From assembly GCA_002455955.1 (NCBI GenBank), contig DKLZ01000088.1, forward strand, positions 1 to 20,939: a stretch of 20,939 nucleotides of DNA, in the 5' to 3' direction. The translations under genes were made by a program, and so were the position numbers. Of the stretch, positions 1 to 7,916 are shown piece by piece; within the stretch, counting starts at the first letter, position 1, and each line of letters opens with the position of its first letter. The notes below the pieces were generated by a model that saw nothing but the letters and a program-made list of their open reading frames with translations, was not told where the DNA came from and did not search any database. The stretch is from Dehalococcoidia bacterium UBA6627 (lineage in GTDB: Bacteria > Chloroflexota > Dehalococcoidia > UBA2979).

Positions 1-1
1 C

Positions 2-784
2 GTGTTCCGAGGTGATGGTGATCTTGCTCGGAATAGTCGACGCGAGTGGGCGACTCTATTTTTCGCTGGAGTCGCTCTTGCGGCACATTTCGTGTTCTGG
101 ATAGCAGCGTTGCAGCGAACATCGGTGGTTACGGGAGTCGTATTAGTAACGTTGCAACCAATATTTGTTGGATTTGGTGCATGGTTCCTGTTTCGTGAGC
201 GTCCCACACGATTAGTGATGATTGCGTCGGTAGTTGCTCTTGTGGGAGTGGCTTTGCTAGCGAGTGACGATCTTGGTGATCGAGGATCGATACACGGCGA
301 TGTGCTGGCCCTTATAGGGGGAATTATGGCGAGTGGGTATTTGGTTATAGGGAAGGGAATGCGACAGCGAATCTCGACAGCGACCTATGGTGCCAGTGTC
401 TACACTATCGCTGCGGGAATACTTTTGTTTGCTGTGGCTGTTACTAGGACGCCGCTCACCGGTCACTCGACAGAATCGTATTTAGCGATTCTAGCTGTTG
501 CAGTTTTTTCTCAGCTGATTGGACACAACGCGATCAACTGGGCTCTGGGATACTTACCTGCAGTAGTTGTTGCGTTTGCAATCCTAGGTGAACCAGTAGG
601 TGCGGCGGTGATCGCGGCAACCATACTTGATGAAATTCCGACACTACTAGAACTTGCGGGTGCTGCGTTGGTTATGGTCGGTGTCTGTTTGGTGCTATGT
701 CACGCAGATTCCGCGACCGTTAGTGAAGAGGATGCATCTAAGCTGATAGCTGTGGAATCGCCTGCGAAACTAGAAGCTGGATAG
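2..784 (+). CDS. EamA/DMT-family permease, 5' end cut by window
   Basis: Inner-membrane drug/metabolite transporter (EamA) permease; substrate not predictable. The 260 visible residues hold about eight hydrophobic segments (roughly 17-38, 42-64, 70-88, 97-116, 127-146, 160-177, 183-205 and 212-233). EamA proteins normally have ten helices in two repeats and about 290-310 residues, so the first one or two helices most likely lie upstream of the window and the GTG at base 2 is an internal codon rather than a start. Family-like features are the AALQRTSVVTG segment leading into a Leu-Thr-Leu-Gln-Pro helix of the first repeat and GEPVGAA in the second. The tail after residue 235 is polar. The gene ends 11 bases before the CoA-transferase, whose ribosome binding site overlaps this stop codon, so the two are probably cotranscribed. 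The partner may import or export an organic acid used by the CoA-transferase, but that is inference. Confidence 0.85.
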   Translation: MFRGDGDLARNSRREWATLFFAGVALAAHFVFWIAALQRTSVVTGVVLVTLQPIFVGFGAWFLFRERPTRLVMIASVVALVGVALLASDDLGDRGSIHGDVLALIGGIMASGYLVIGKGMRQRISTATYGASVYTIAAGILLFAVAVTRTPLTGHSTESYLAILAVAVFSQLIGHNAINWALGYLPAVVVAFAILGEPVGAAVIAATILDEIPTLLELAGAALVMVGVCLVLCHADSATVSEEDASKLIAVESPAKLEAG

Positions 785-787
785 GAG
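783..787 (+). promoter_or_regulatory. Ribosome binding site of the CoA-transferase
   Basis: AGGAG lies 8 bases before the ATG at 796 and overlaps the TAG stop codon (782-784) of the upstream permease. The overlap suggests translational coupling within one operon. Confidence 0.7.
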
Positions 788-795
788 ACCTTTAG

Positions 796-2034
796 ATGCC
801 GGCATTACCGACAAACGGACCGCTCGATGGCTTGCGAATTCTTGATTTAACGTGGGTGCTCTCAGGCCCTTTCGCAACGATGACATTGAGTGATCTTGGC
901 GCAGACGTGATTAAGTTAGAGCGTCCACCATACGGTGATGTTTCACGTACGACCGGACCACTGGTCGACGGTGAATCTGGCTATTTCTTCTCTGTAAATC
1001 GAGGAAAGCGCTCGATCTCAATTGATCTTAAAAGCGATGTCGGTAAAAAGCTTTTTCAAGAGCTCATCAGTGAGGTCGATGTTCTAGTGGAGAATTTCAC
1101 ACCTGGGGCAATGGATAGTCTTGGATTAGGCTATAGCGAATTGGCACACGTGAACCCACAATTGATTTACGCAGCGATCTCAGGTTACGGGCAGACCGGT
1201 CCAATGAGAGAACTCCCGGCATTAGATGTGATTGTGCAAGGTGCTGGCGGAGTGATGTCGATCACTGGGGAACCAGGTGGCGAACCGATCCGGCCAGGAT
1301 TTTCGCTGGGAGATATTGCCGCGGGACTCTATTGCGCCATTGGAATCTTGTCGGCGGTCCGTGAAAGGGAGTACTCGGGACTAGGGCAGTTAGTTGATAT
1401 CTCGATGCTTGACTCGCAGGTAGCGATTCTCGAGAACGCATATATGAGATATCACATTACTGGTGAGGCACCGGAGCCACTAGGAACACGGCATCCTACA
1501 GCCGTTCCATTTCAGGCGTTTTCAACGAAGGATGGATATCTCGTGCTGGCTCTTGCTTGGGGGGTGCCTAATCAATGGGCACTTCTTTGTGCGGAGCTGG
1601 ACGCTCCAGAGTTGATTGATGACGAAAGGTTCGCTACTGCGCAAGCACGTTCGTTAAACCACGCTGAGCTGGAGCCATTGTTGTCTAGAGCTTTCTCGAA
1701 ACGAACCACCAGCGAATGGGTGGATGCTCTCCAGCAGTATGGGATGCCATGCGGCCCACTGAATAATGTGCCGACGGCAGCTCAATTGCCGCAGCTCGGA
1801 GAGCGAAAAATGTTGGTGCCAGTGAAACATCACACGATAGGTACGATTCCATTGCCGAACACCCCCGTAAAGCTCTCTCGGACCCCCGGGGGAATAAAGG
1901 GTACCTCGCCAGATATGGGAGAGCACACGCGGGAGGTCCTTGAGGAGTTGTTGGGATTGGATTCGCAAGCTGTCGGTGACCTGATTGCGGAAGAGATAAT
2001 TCTCGATCAACGTCCAGCAGTCGATCTCGGATAA
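796..2034 (+). CDS. Family III CoA-transferase (CaiB/BaiF)
   Basis: Transfers coenzyme A between carboxylic acids in the cytoplasm (formyl-CoA transferase, CaiB and succinyl-CoA:mesaconate-type enzymes belong here). At 412 residues it has the usual length and spans the whole family. Seen in the sequence: the N-terminal DLTWVLSGPFATM segment, DLGADVIKLE (33-42), the NRGKRSISIDL motif (68-78), and LDVIVQGAGG where Asp144 aligns with the catalytic aspartate that carries the acyl-anhydride intermediate (Asp169 in formyl-CoA transferase, from memory). The C-terminal part has TPVKLSRTPG and MGEHTREVL, both typical of the family. Start ATG is supported by AGGAG 8 bases upstream. It follows the permease by 11 bases, so a transport plus activation unit is plausible. 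Substrate specificity cannot be read from sequence here; succinyl-CoA-dependent activation of a dicarboxylic or hydroxy acid is one option. Confidence 0.93.
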   Translation: MPALPTNGPLDGLRILDLTWVLSGPFATMTLSDLGADVIKLERPPYGDVSRTTGPLVDGESGYFFSVNRGKRSISIDLKSDVGKKLFQELISEVDVLVENFTPGAMDSLGLGYSELAHVNPQLIYAAISGYGQTGPMRELPALDVIVQGAGGVMSITGEPGGEPIRPGFSLGDIAAGLYCAIGILSAVREREYSGLGQLVDISMLDSQVAILENAYMRYHITGEAPEPLGTRHPTAVPFQAFSTKDGYLVLALAWGVPNQWALLCAELDAPELIDDERFATAQARSLNHAELEPLLSRAFSKRTTSEWVDALQQYGMPCGPLNNVPTAAQLPQLGERKMLVPVKHHTIGTIPLPNTPVKLSRTPGGIKGTSPDMGEHTREVLEELLGLDSQAVGDLIAEEIILDQRPAVDLG

Positions 2035-2083
2035 CGAGTAAAAACTAATATTTTGTCGAGAGTTCTTACGATATGTGGCACTT

Positions 2084-2112
2084 TCTAGCGCAAAGAGCGG
2101 TCTTTCACTAGA
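2084..2112 (+). repeat. Imperfect hairpin downstream of the CoA-transferase
   Basis: TCTAG (2084-2088) pairs with CTAGA (2108-2112), and the inner AAAGA (2092-2096) pairs with TCTTT (2101-2105) around a GCGG loop; a small internal loop separates the two stems. It begins 50 bases after the CoA-transferase stop, inside the 227-base gap before gltB. There is no T-run after it, so it is not a convincing intrinsic terminator. It could be a processing or 3'-end structure, or chance. Confidence 0.3.
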
Positions 2113-2261
2113 GGCGATTGTGTAGCGCATAGCACGTTGGTATGCGAGTTTGTGATAGATTGCGCAAGACGAACAGAATGTCTTCTGGTCACTATCGGCT
2201 ATGATATTTGATCCCATAGGGCCGTTGTGTCTCCGCTCTAGGTTGAAAGATAGGTCTTAGT

Positions 2262-5200
2262 TTGACTTCACGTACCGTCCCGTCGCAAACGGGCAACCTC
2301 GAGAATGTACATCCGGAAGCCGGTGGCATGATGGCTCCCGCTTGGCCTGGTCGGGATGCCTGCGGGACCGGATTTATTGCCAGCATTGATGGCACGAGAA
2401 GCCACGAACTCGTTGAACTTGCGATCCAAGCTGTGATTTCACTCACTCACCGTGGGGCTGTAAATGCAGACCCGTTAACAGGAGATGGCACGGGTATAAC
2501 GATCGAAGTGCCATTTGAGTTACTCCGGGAGGATTGCGAGCGATTGGGAACCACAATTGATGACCGTGATGATCTCGCGGTGGCTATGGTGTTCCTGCCA
2601 AAAGAAGATCCTGATCGTGGCCAAGCACGTATAGCATTAGAGGCAGAAGTGACAGGCCTCGGGATCGAGATAATCGGTTGGCGCGAAGTACCGCACGATC
2701 CAGGTCAACTCGGACCTCAGGGACTAGAGACACTGCCCGGGATAGAGCAGCTACTGATGCTTAGGCGGTCTGATTTAGATATTCCTGAATTCGAGCGTCT
2801 ACTCTATCTTGCTCGGCGTCGAGCTGAGCGAACATTCCATGAGCAAGGACTCGATTGTTATGTGGTTTCGATGTCTTCGAGGACCTTGGTTTACAAGGGT
2901 TTAATGGTCGCTCCACGACTGAAGGAATTCTTTACCGATCTTGCTGATGATCGGGTTCAATCTCGGACAGCTTTGCTGCATCAGCGCTATGCGACTAACA
3001 CATTGCCGGAGTGGAAGATCGCTCAGCCTTTCCGGATGGTTTCACATAACGGTGAGTTCAACACACTGCTGGGTAATCGGAACTGGATGATAGCGCGCGA
3101 ACCCGATCTGAAGTCAGCAGTTTGGGGAGACGATGTTGTCGACTTGCTGCCAGTGATCAAACCTATGGGCTCCGATACCGCCTCGTTTGATGAAGCCTTG
3201 GAATTGTTAGTGATGTCTGGGCGAGACTTATTGCATGCGATGCGAATGTTAATTCCCGAAGCTTGGGAAAACATGCCAAACATCCATCCGCACCTGCGAT
3301 CTTTTTATGAGTATCACGCTGCTCTGATGGAGCCGTGGGATGGCCCAGCCGCGGTGGCATTTACCAACGGTACTACAACCGGGGCTGTGATGGACCGTAA
3401 CGGCCTAAGACCAGCGCGGTACCAAGTCACCTCTGACGGCATGGTAATCATGGGTTCGGAAGTAGGCCTGATCGATACTCCATTTGCAAAAATTGTCGAA
3501 TCAGGGCGTATCGGGCCAGGGCAGATGATTGCCGTAGACACGGCGCGGCGTAAGTTTCTTCACGATGAAGACATTGCACGAGAATTGGTGCAGCGTCGTC
3601 CGTATGGGGAGTGGGTCGACCGGCATTTGGTGCACCTCCAAACAGCTGATGTTCAGCACAAACAGCTCGATCCACCGCCAGATGTGCTTGCGATGCAACA
3701 TCTACATGGTTATACCCGCGAAGAGATTGAATACGTTGTGAAACCGATGGCGAAGGATGGTAAAGAGCCAGTGGGATCGATGGGTGATGACACTCCACTG
3801 TCTGCTTTTCAGAACGAGAGCCGCCTCCTTTACACTTATTTCAAACAACGCTTCGCACAGGTGACCAACCCTGCAATCGATTCGATTCGCGAAGAGGTTG
3901 TGATGTCACTAGATACATATCTAGGAAAACGGCAGTCGATTCTGGAATCTACTCCGGAGGCTGCACGATTGGTGCACCTAACGAGCCCATTGATGCTTGA
4001 TGAGGAATTGGCAGCATTGAAACATCTAGATACGGACCATTTTAGCGTCGCAACCCTACAAGCACGTTTCAGAGTTGCAGATGGTCAAGGAGCGTTGAAG
4101 CTGGCGATTGATGATCTCTGTTCGGCTGCTTCTGCTGCGGTCGATGCAGGAGATTCGATTCTAGTTATAAGCGATCGAATGGTCGATGAAGAATGGGCAC
4201 CTGTACCGATGCTATTAGCGATTGGTGCAGTGCATCACCATCTGATCCGGACTGGGCGACGGATGCGAGCGAGTATCATCGCACAGACCGGAGATGCACG
4301 AGATGTTCATCACTTCGCGACACTGATCGGGTTCGGTGCAAGCGCTGTCATTCCATACGTCGCACTAGATGTCTTGCGTTCACTCACTCATGAAGGCGCA
4401 TTTGGTGAAGATACTCTAGAGGAGGTATTCCGACGCTACGGGCAGGCTGTCGATACAGGCATTCTAAAAATTATGTCAAAAATGGGCATCTCAGCCGTGT
4501 CTTCATACCACGGTGGACAGATATTTGAAGCACTTGGTGTTGGTGACGAGGTAATCGAGTGTTGCTTTCCCGGGACTACTAGTCGTATTGGTGGGATTGA
4601 GTTTGACGATATCGGCGCGGATGTAATCGAACGTCATGCACGTGCGTTCCCTGAAGGTGAACCACTCGTTGCTGGAGGTTGGTACAAGTTTCGCGGGAAC
4701 GCTGATCATCATGGAAACGCGCCGAAAATGTGGCGTGCTTTGCATCGAACGGTCGGTGAAGAGGGGAGTAATGCCGACTACGACTCCTACCTAGAGATCC
4801 TTGATAGTGCACCGCCAGCGACTCCTAGAGATCTTTTGGGAATAAAGTCAGATAAGGAACCAATTCCGATAGCTGAAACTGAATCAATTTCGGACATCAC
4901 AAAGAGATTCCAAACTGGAGCGATGTCGCTTGGCGCATTAAGTCCTGAAGCCCATGAAGACATCGCGCGTGCGATGAATCAACTAGGTGCACGTTCGAAT
5001 ACTGGCGAGGGTGGCGAAGATCCGAATCGATATTCACCGGATGGTGATAAACAGGACGCAAATTCGGCGGTTAAGCAAGTAGCCTCGGGCCGTTTTGGGG
5101 TGACACCTGCATATCTTGCGGCCGCAAAGGAGTTGGAGATCAAGATCTCTCAGGGATCGAAGCCAGGTGAAGGTGGGCAGTTGCCTGGCTTCAAGGTGAA

Positions 5201-6833
5201 CCCGTATATAGCGACACTACGCCACGTTACGCCCGGTACACCATTGATTTCGCCACCACCGCATCATGATATTTACTCGATCGAAGACATTTCTCAGCTG
5301 ATCTATGACTTAAAGATGGTCAATCCAGAAGCGCGAGTGTGCGTAAAGTTAGTTGGCTGTGAGGGAGTAGGAACGATCGCAGCCGGAGTGGCGAAGGCAT
5401 ATGCAGATGTGATTCAAATAAGTGGTGCTGAGGGTGGTACTGGAGCGAGTCCACTGTCTTCAATTAAGTACGCCGGTGTGCCATGGGAACTTGGTTTAGC
5501 TGAGACACAAGAAGTGTTGGTAACGAATGGTCTCCGTGGTCGAGTCACAATCCGGACCGATGGTGGGTTTAAGCGTGGCCGCGACGTGGTCATCGCTGCG
5601 ATGTTAGGTGCCGAGCAGTATGGTTTCGGAACGACTGCGCTGATAGCGGTCGGTTGCAAGATGGCACGACAATGCCATCTGAATAGTTGCCCAGTGGGAG
5701 TTGCTACACAGCGAGAAGATTTGCGCGAAAAGTATTTTGGAACACCGGAAATGTTGGTGTCATATCTGACCCATGTTGCCGAAGAGATTCGTGGATTACT
5801 CGCTAGTTTAGGTTATCGATCGATAGACGAACTGATCGGTCGTGCCGATCTCTTGTACCAATTGAAACCCGAAGGCGATCAGCGTTCCGACAAAATCAAT
5901 CTGGATCGGGTAATCGCTCCAGTAGATGCTGGACGGACGCAACCGTATATGGCTCAAGCTGAGCGAAACGATCGTGTTGAAGACGTGGTTCTGGATGATC
6001 AGATCATAGATGATGTGAAAGATGCTATTGAGCAAAAAACGCCAGTACGCCTGCAGTATCCAATCAAGAATACGAACAGAGCAGTTGGCGCGCGTATCTC
6101 AGGACGCATTGCGCGGCGCTATGGTGATGAAGGATTACCATATGGAACGATTGACTTGCACTTCACTGGAAGCGCGGGCCAGTCGTTTGGCGCATTTCTT
6201 GCTCGTGGTATGCGGCTTCATCTGACTGGAGAGGCGAATGACTATGTGGCCAAGGGGATGAATGGTGGTGACATCACAATCCGGCCACACCCAGACATGC
6301 CTGTTGCCTCGCACGAAGCAGTACTCGTAGGTAACACAGTCCTGTATGGAGCAACAGGTGGAGCATTGTTTATCGCAGGACGAGCCGGAGAGAGATTCGG
6401 TGTTCGTAACTCGGGAGGTCGTGCGGTCGTCGAAGGTATCGGGGATCACGGTTGTGAGTATATGACAGATGGTGCCGTAGTAATCCTGGGTGAGACAGGG
6501 CGTAACTTCGGCGCGGGAATGTCAAATGGTGTTGCATTTGTGCTCGACGAGCGAGGCGACTTTCGGTCAAGAGTAAATCAGGAACTAGTAGGTCTCGAGC
6601 AGGTCACTGGGCCTGAGGACATCGAATTGCTGGAGGCACTGGTTCGTCGCCATCAAGAAGTGACCAATTCCGATCGAGCCCGAGATATTCTAGCGGAATG
6701 GCGTCGTTACCTTCCGATGTTTTGGAAAGTCGCTCCGAAGTTCGCGATCACCGAAGAGGGGGCGATGACGGTCGTTCAAAGACATCTTCGGGCAGTAAAG
6801 CGGATGCGTGCACTGTCGGCAGCTGCTCGCTGA
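2262..6833 (+). CDS. gltB: Glutamate synthase large subunit (GOGAT alpha)
   Basis: Makes two glutamates from glutamine and 2-oxoglutarate, the second half of the GS/GOGAT ammonium assimilation route. The 1523 residues match the family's full length of about 1500. Domains in order: class II glutamine amidotransferase (34 to about 440; Cys34 in CGTGF is the Ntn nucleophile, so about 33 residues form the removable propeptide; NGEFNT near 262 binds glutamine), central domain (about 470-770), FMN/2-oxoglutarate domain (about 830-1200, with SQGSKPGEGGQLPG near 963 and SGAEGGTGASPLSS), and the GXGXG helix domain (about 1260-1450). The [3Fe-4S] ligands are Cys1132, Cys1138 and Cys1143 in the C-x5-C-x4-C pattern. 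The TTG at 2262 is chosen because it gives a propeptide of normal size and has an AGGT upstream; ATG codons at 2328 or 2331 would leave only about 10 residues before the cysteine. No small subunit gltD follows, so the electron donor (NADPH via a distant GltD, or ferredoxin) is open. Confidence 0.97.
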   Translation: MTSRTVPSQTGNLENVHPEAGGMMAPAWPGRDACGTGFIASIDGTRSHELVELAIQAVISLTHRGAVNADPLTGDGTGITIEVPFELLREDCERLGTTIDDRDDLAVAMVFLPKEDPDRGQARIALEAEVTGLGIEIIGWREVPHDPGQLGPQGLETLPGIEQLLMLRRSDLDIPEFERLLYLARRRAERTFHEQGLDCYVVSMSSRTLVYKGLMVAPRLKEFFTDLADDRVQSRTALLHQRYATNTLPEWKIAQPFRMVSHNGEFNTLLGNRNWMIAREPDLKSAVWGDDVVDLLPVIKPMGSDTASFDEALELLVMSGRDLLHAMRMLIPEAWENMPNIHPHLRSFYEYHAALMEPWDGPAAVAFTNGTTTGAVMDRNGLRPARYQVTSDGMVIMGSEVGLIDTPFAKIVESGRIGPGQMIAVDTARRKFLHDEDIARELVQRRPYGEWVDRHLVHLQTADVQHKQLDPPPDVLAMQHLHGYTREEIEYVVKPMAKDGKEPVGSMGDDTPLSAFQNESRLLYTYFKQRFAQVTNPAIDSIREEVVMSLDTYLGKRQSILESTPEAARLVHLTSPLMLDEELAALKHLDTDHFSVATLQARFRVADGQGALKLAIDDLCSAASAAVDAGDSILVISDRMVDEEWAPVPMLLAIGAVHHHLIRTGRRMRASIIAQTGDARDVHHFATLIGFGASAVIPYVALDVLRSLTHEGAFGEDTLEEVFRRYGQAVDTGILKIMSKMGISAVSSYHGGQIFEALGVGDEVIECCFPGTTSRIGGIEFDDIGADVIERHARAFPEGEPLVAGGWYKFRGNADHHGNAPKMWRALHRTVGEEGSNADYDSYLEILDSAPPATPRDLLGIKSDKEPIPIAETESISDITKRFQTGAMSLGALSPEAHEDIARAMNQLGARSNTGEGGEDPNRYSPDGDKQDANSAVKQVASGRFGVTPAYLAAAKELEIKISQGSKPGEGGQLPGFKVNPYIATLRHVTPGTPLISPPPHHDIYSIEDISQLIYDLKMVNPEARVCVKLVGCEGVGTIAAGVAKAYADVIQISGAEGGTGASPLSSIKYAGVPWELGLAETQEVLVTNGLRGRVTIRTDGGFKRGRDVVIAAMLGAEQYGFGTTALIAVGCKMARQCHLNSCPVGVATQREDLREKYFGTPEMLVSYLTHVAEEIRGLLASLGYRSIDELIGRADLLYQLKPEGDQRSDKINLDRVIAPVDAGRTQPYMAQAERNDRVEDVVLDDQIIDDVKDAIEQKTPVRLQYPIKNTNRAVGARISGRIARRYGDEGLPYGTIDLHFTGSAGQSFGAFLARGMRLHLTGEANDYVAKGMNGGDITIRPHPDMPVASHEAVLVGNTVLYGATGGALFIAGRAGERFGVRNSGGRAVVEGIGDHGCEYMTDGAVVILGETGRNFGAGMSNGVAFVLDERGDFRSRVNQELVGLEQVTGPEDIELLEALVRRHQEVTNSDRARDILAEWRRYLPMFWKVAPKFAITEEGAMTVVQRHLRAVKRMRALSAAAR

Positions 6834-6836
6834 CTT

Positions 6837-6850
6837 ATAGCGATCGCTAT
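6837..6850. repeat. Perfect 14-base palindrome after gltB
   Basis: ATAGCGATCGCTAT begins 3 bases after the gltB stop codon. As RNA it could form a 5-pair stem with a GATC loop, but no T-run follows on the plus strand, so an intrinsic terminator is not supported. It could equally be a protein binding site in the 109-base gap before arsM. Confidence 0.4.
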
Positions 6851-6930
6851 CACAAAATGGTTATTCTTGTTGCAGAAGACCAGTGTTCAGTTTCTTTGGG
6901 TAACCACCTAGCTCACTTTCGTCTTCTGGT

Positions 6931-6936
6931 GGGAGG
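6931..6936 (+). promoter_or_regulatory. Ribosome binding site of arsM
   Basis: GGGAGG is 6 bases upstream of the ATG at 6943, a near-ideal Shine-Dalgarno sequence and one of the strongest in the window. It fixes the arsM start. Confidence 0.75.
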
Positions 6937-6942
6937 CATAGC

Positions 6943-7830
6943 ATGACTTCGGGAAATGAAAATGGGAGTCAGCGATTTCAAGATATTCAGGATGCTGTCA
7001 GCGAGCGATACAGCGGTATTGCTGAGCGTGTGCTTGCTGAGGCAGCAACGGTTGATAGGCAGGATACGGGCGAGCTGACACTTGATTTCATTCAAAACGT
7101 AGATCCCGGTCAAAGTTGTTGTGTCTCAGACCAAAGTGACCCCAGCTCTGCTAATTGCGGATCTAGCGCATCGGAACTCTCTGATGTAGGAGGCGAGCGC
7201 ACTAGCAAAGGTTCGATGCTGTATTCGGAGGAACAAGCAGCAGAGCTTCCAGACTCAGCCTTGGACGCTTCACTTGGTTGTGGAAACCCGGTCGCGCTTG
7301 CTGAGTTGAACTCAGGAGAAACCATACTTGACCTCGGATCAGGCGGAGGAATTGATTGCTTCTTAGCAGCGAGGCAGGTGGGATTAGACGGCGAGGTCTG
7401 GGGTCTGGACATGACGCCTTCGATGATTCGACTAGCGAGATGGAATGCGGAAAAAATTGAGGCGAAAAACGTACGTTTCCGCCTCGGTGAGATTGAGGAT
7501 ATTCCTTTTCAGTCAGATCATTTCGACACGGTTATTTCGAACTGTGTGATCAATCTCTCGACTGACAAAGCTAGAGTATTCCGTGAAGTGTTTCGGGTGA
7601 TGAAGCCGGGTGGCAAATTACGTGTGTCCGATATGGTATGGACAAGGAACATTTCTCAAGAGGAACGTGGTGATGCTGAGGCCTGGGCAAGTTGTATAGC
7701 CGGTGCATTACCATTGACTGAATACCTCGAGATTATTACGAGAGCTGGATTCGTGGATGCTACGGCGGACTATGAGGATAACGACCGAGGTGTGACTTCA
7801 GCGTACGTCTCAGCAATGAAACCTAGGTAA
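6943..7830 (+). CDS. arsM: Arsenite S-adenosylmethionine methyltransferase
   Basis: Methylates As(III) stepwise with S-adenosylmethionine, giving methylated and volatile arsenicals; cytoplasmic. The 295 residues contain a Rossmann SAM domain with motif I LDLGSGGGIDC (129-139), the acidic GLDMTPSMI (154-162), and the ArsM-typical SLGCGNPVALAEL and SNCVINLSTDKARVFRE segments. Four conserved cysteine sites are in place: Cys59/Cys60, Cys113, Cys201 and Cys251. They align with Cys44/45, Cys72, Cys174 and Cys224 of the Cyanidioschyzon enzyme (from memory), and the 50-residue spacing between the last two is identical. A linker of about 30 residues rich in Ser, Asp and Cys sits between the CC pair and the core. 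No arsR, arsB/acr3 or arsC is nearby, so this is a stand-alone copy. It converges on rlmD. Another arsenic-like or thiol substrate is possible but less likely given the complete cysteine set. Confidence 0.92.
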   Translation: MTSGNENGSQRFQDIQDAVSERYSGIAERVLAEAATVDRQDTGELTLDFIQNVDPGQSCCVSDQSDPSSANCGSSASELSDVGGERTSKGSMLYSEEQAAELPDSALDASLGCGNPVALAELNSGETILDLGSGGGIDCFLAARQVGLDGEVWGLDMTPSMIRLARWNAEKIEAKNVRFRLGEIEDIPFQSDHFDTVISNCVINLSTDKARVFREVFRVMKPGGKLRVSDMVWTRNISQEERGDAEAWASCIAGALPLTEYLEIITRAGFVDATADYEDNDRGVTSAYVSAMKPR

Positions 7831-7837
7831 GTTCCTT

Positions 7838-7852
7838 AGTCGATAGTCGACT
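7838..7852. repeat. Small hairpin in the arsM/rlmD convergent gap
   Basis: AGTCGA and TCGACT form a 6-pair stem with a TAG loop, 8 bases after the arsM stop. The gap (7831-7916) holds the ends of two convergent genes, so a bidirectional 3'-end structure is possible. The nearest T-run (7871-7875) begins about 19 bases past the stem, so classical terminator geometry is not met. Confidence 0.3.
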
Positions 7853-7916
7853 GCTCTTGTCATAAAAACTCTTTTTGAACCTAATAGGCTTCTGTCGAAA
7901 GAACAGTTGAAAATGG

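Noticed and set aside
1654..2217. Minus-strand frame of 187 codons over the end of the CoA-transferase
   Set aside because: Most of it is antisense to the conserved C-terminus of the CoA-transferase, it has no recognisable domain, and its composition is that of a shadow frame.
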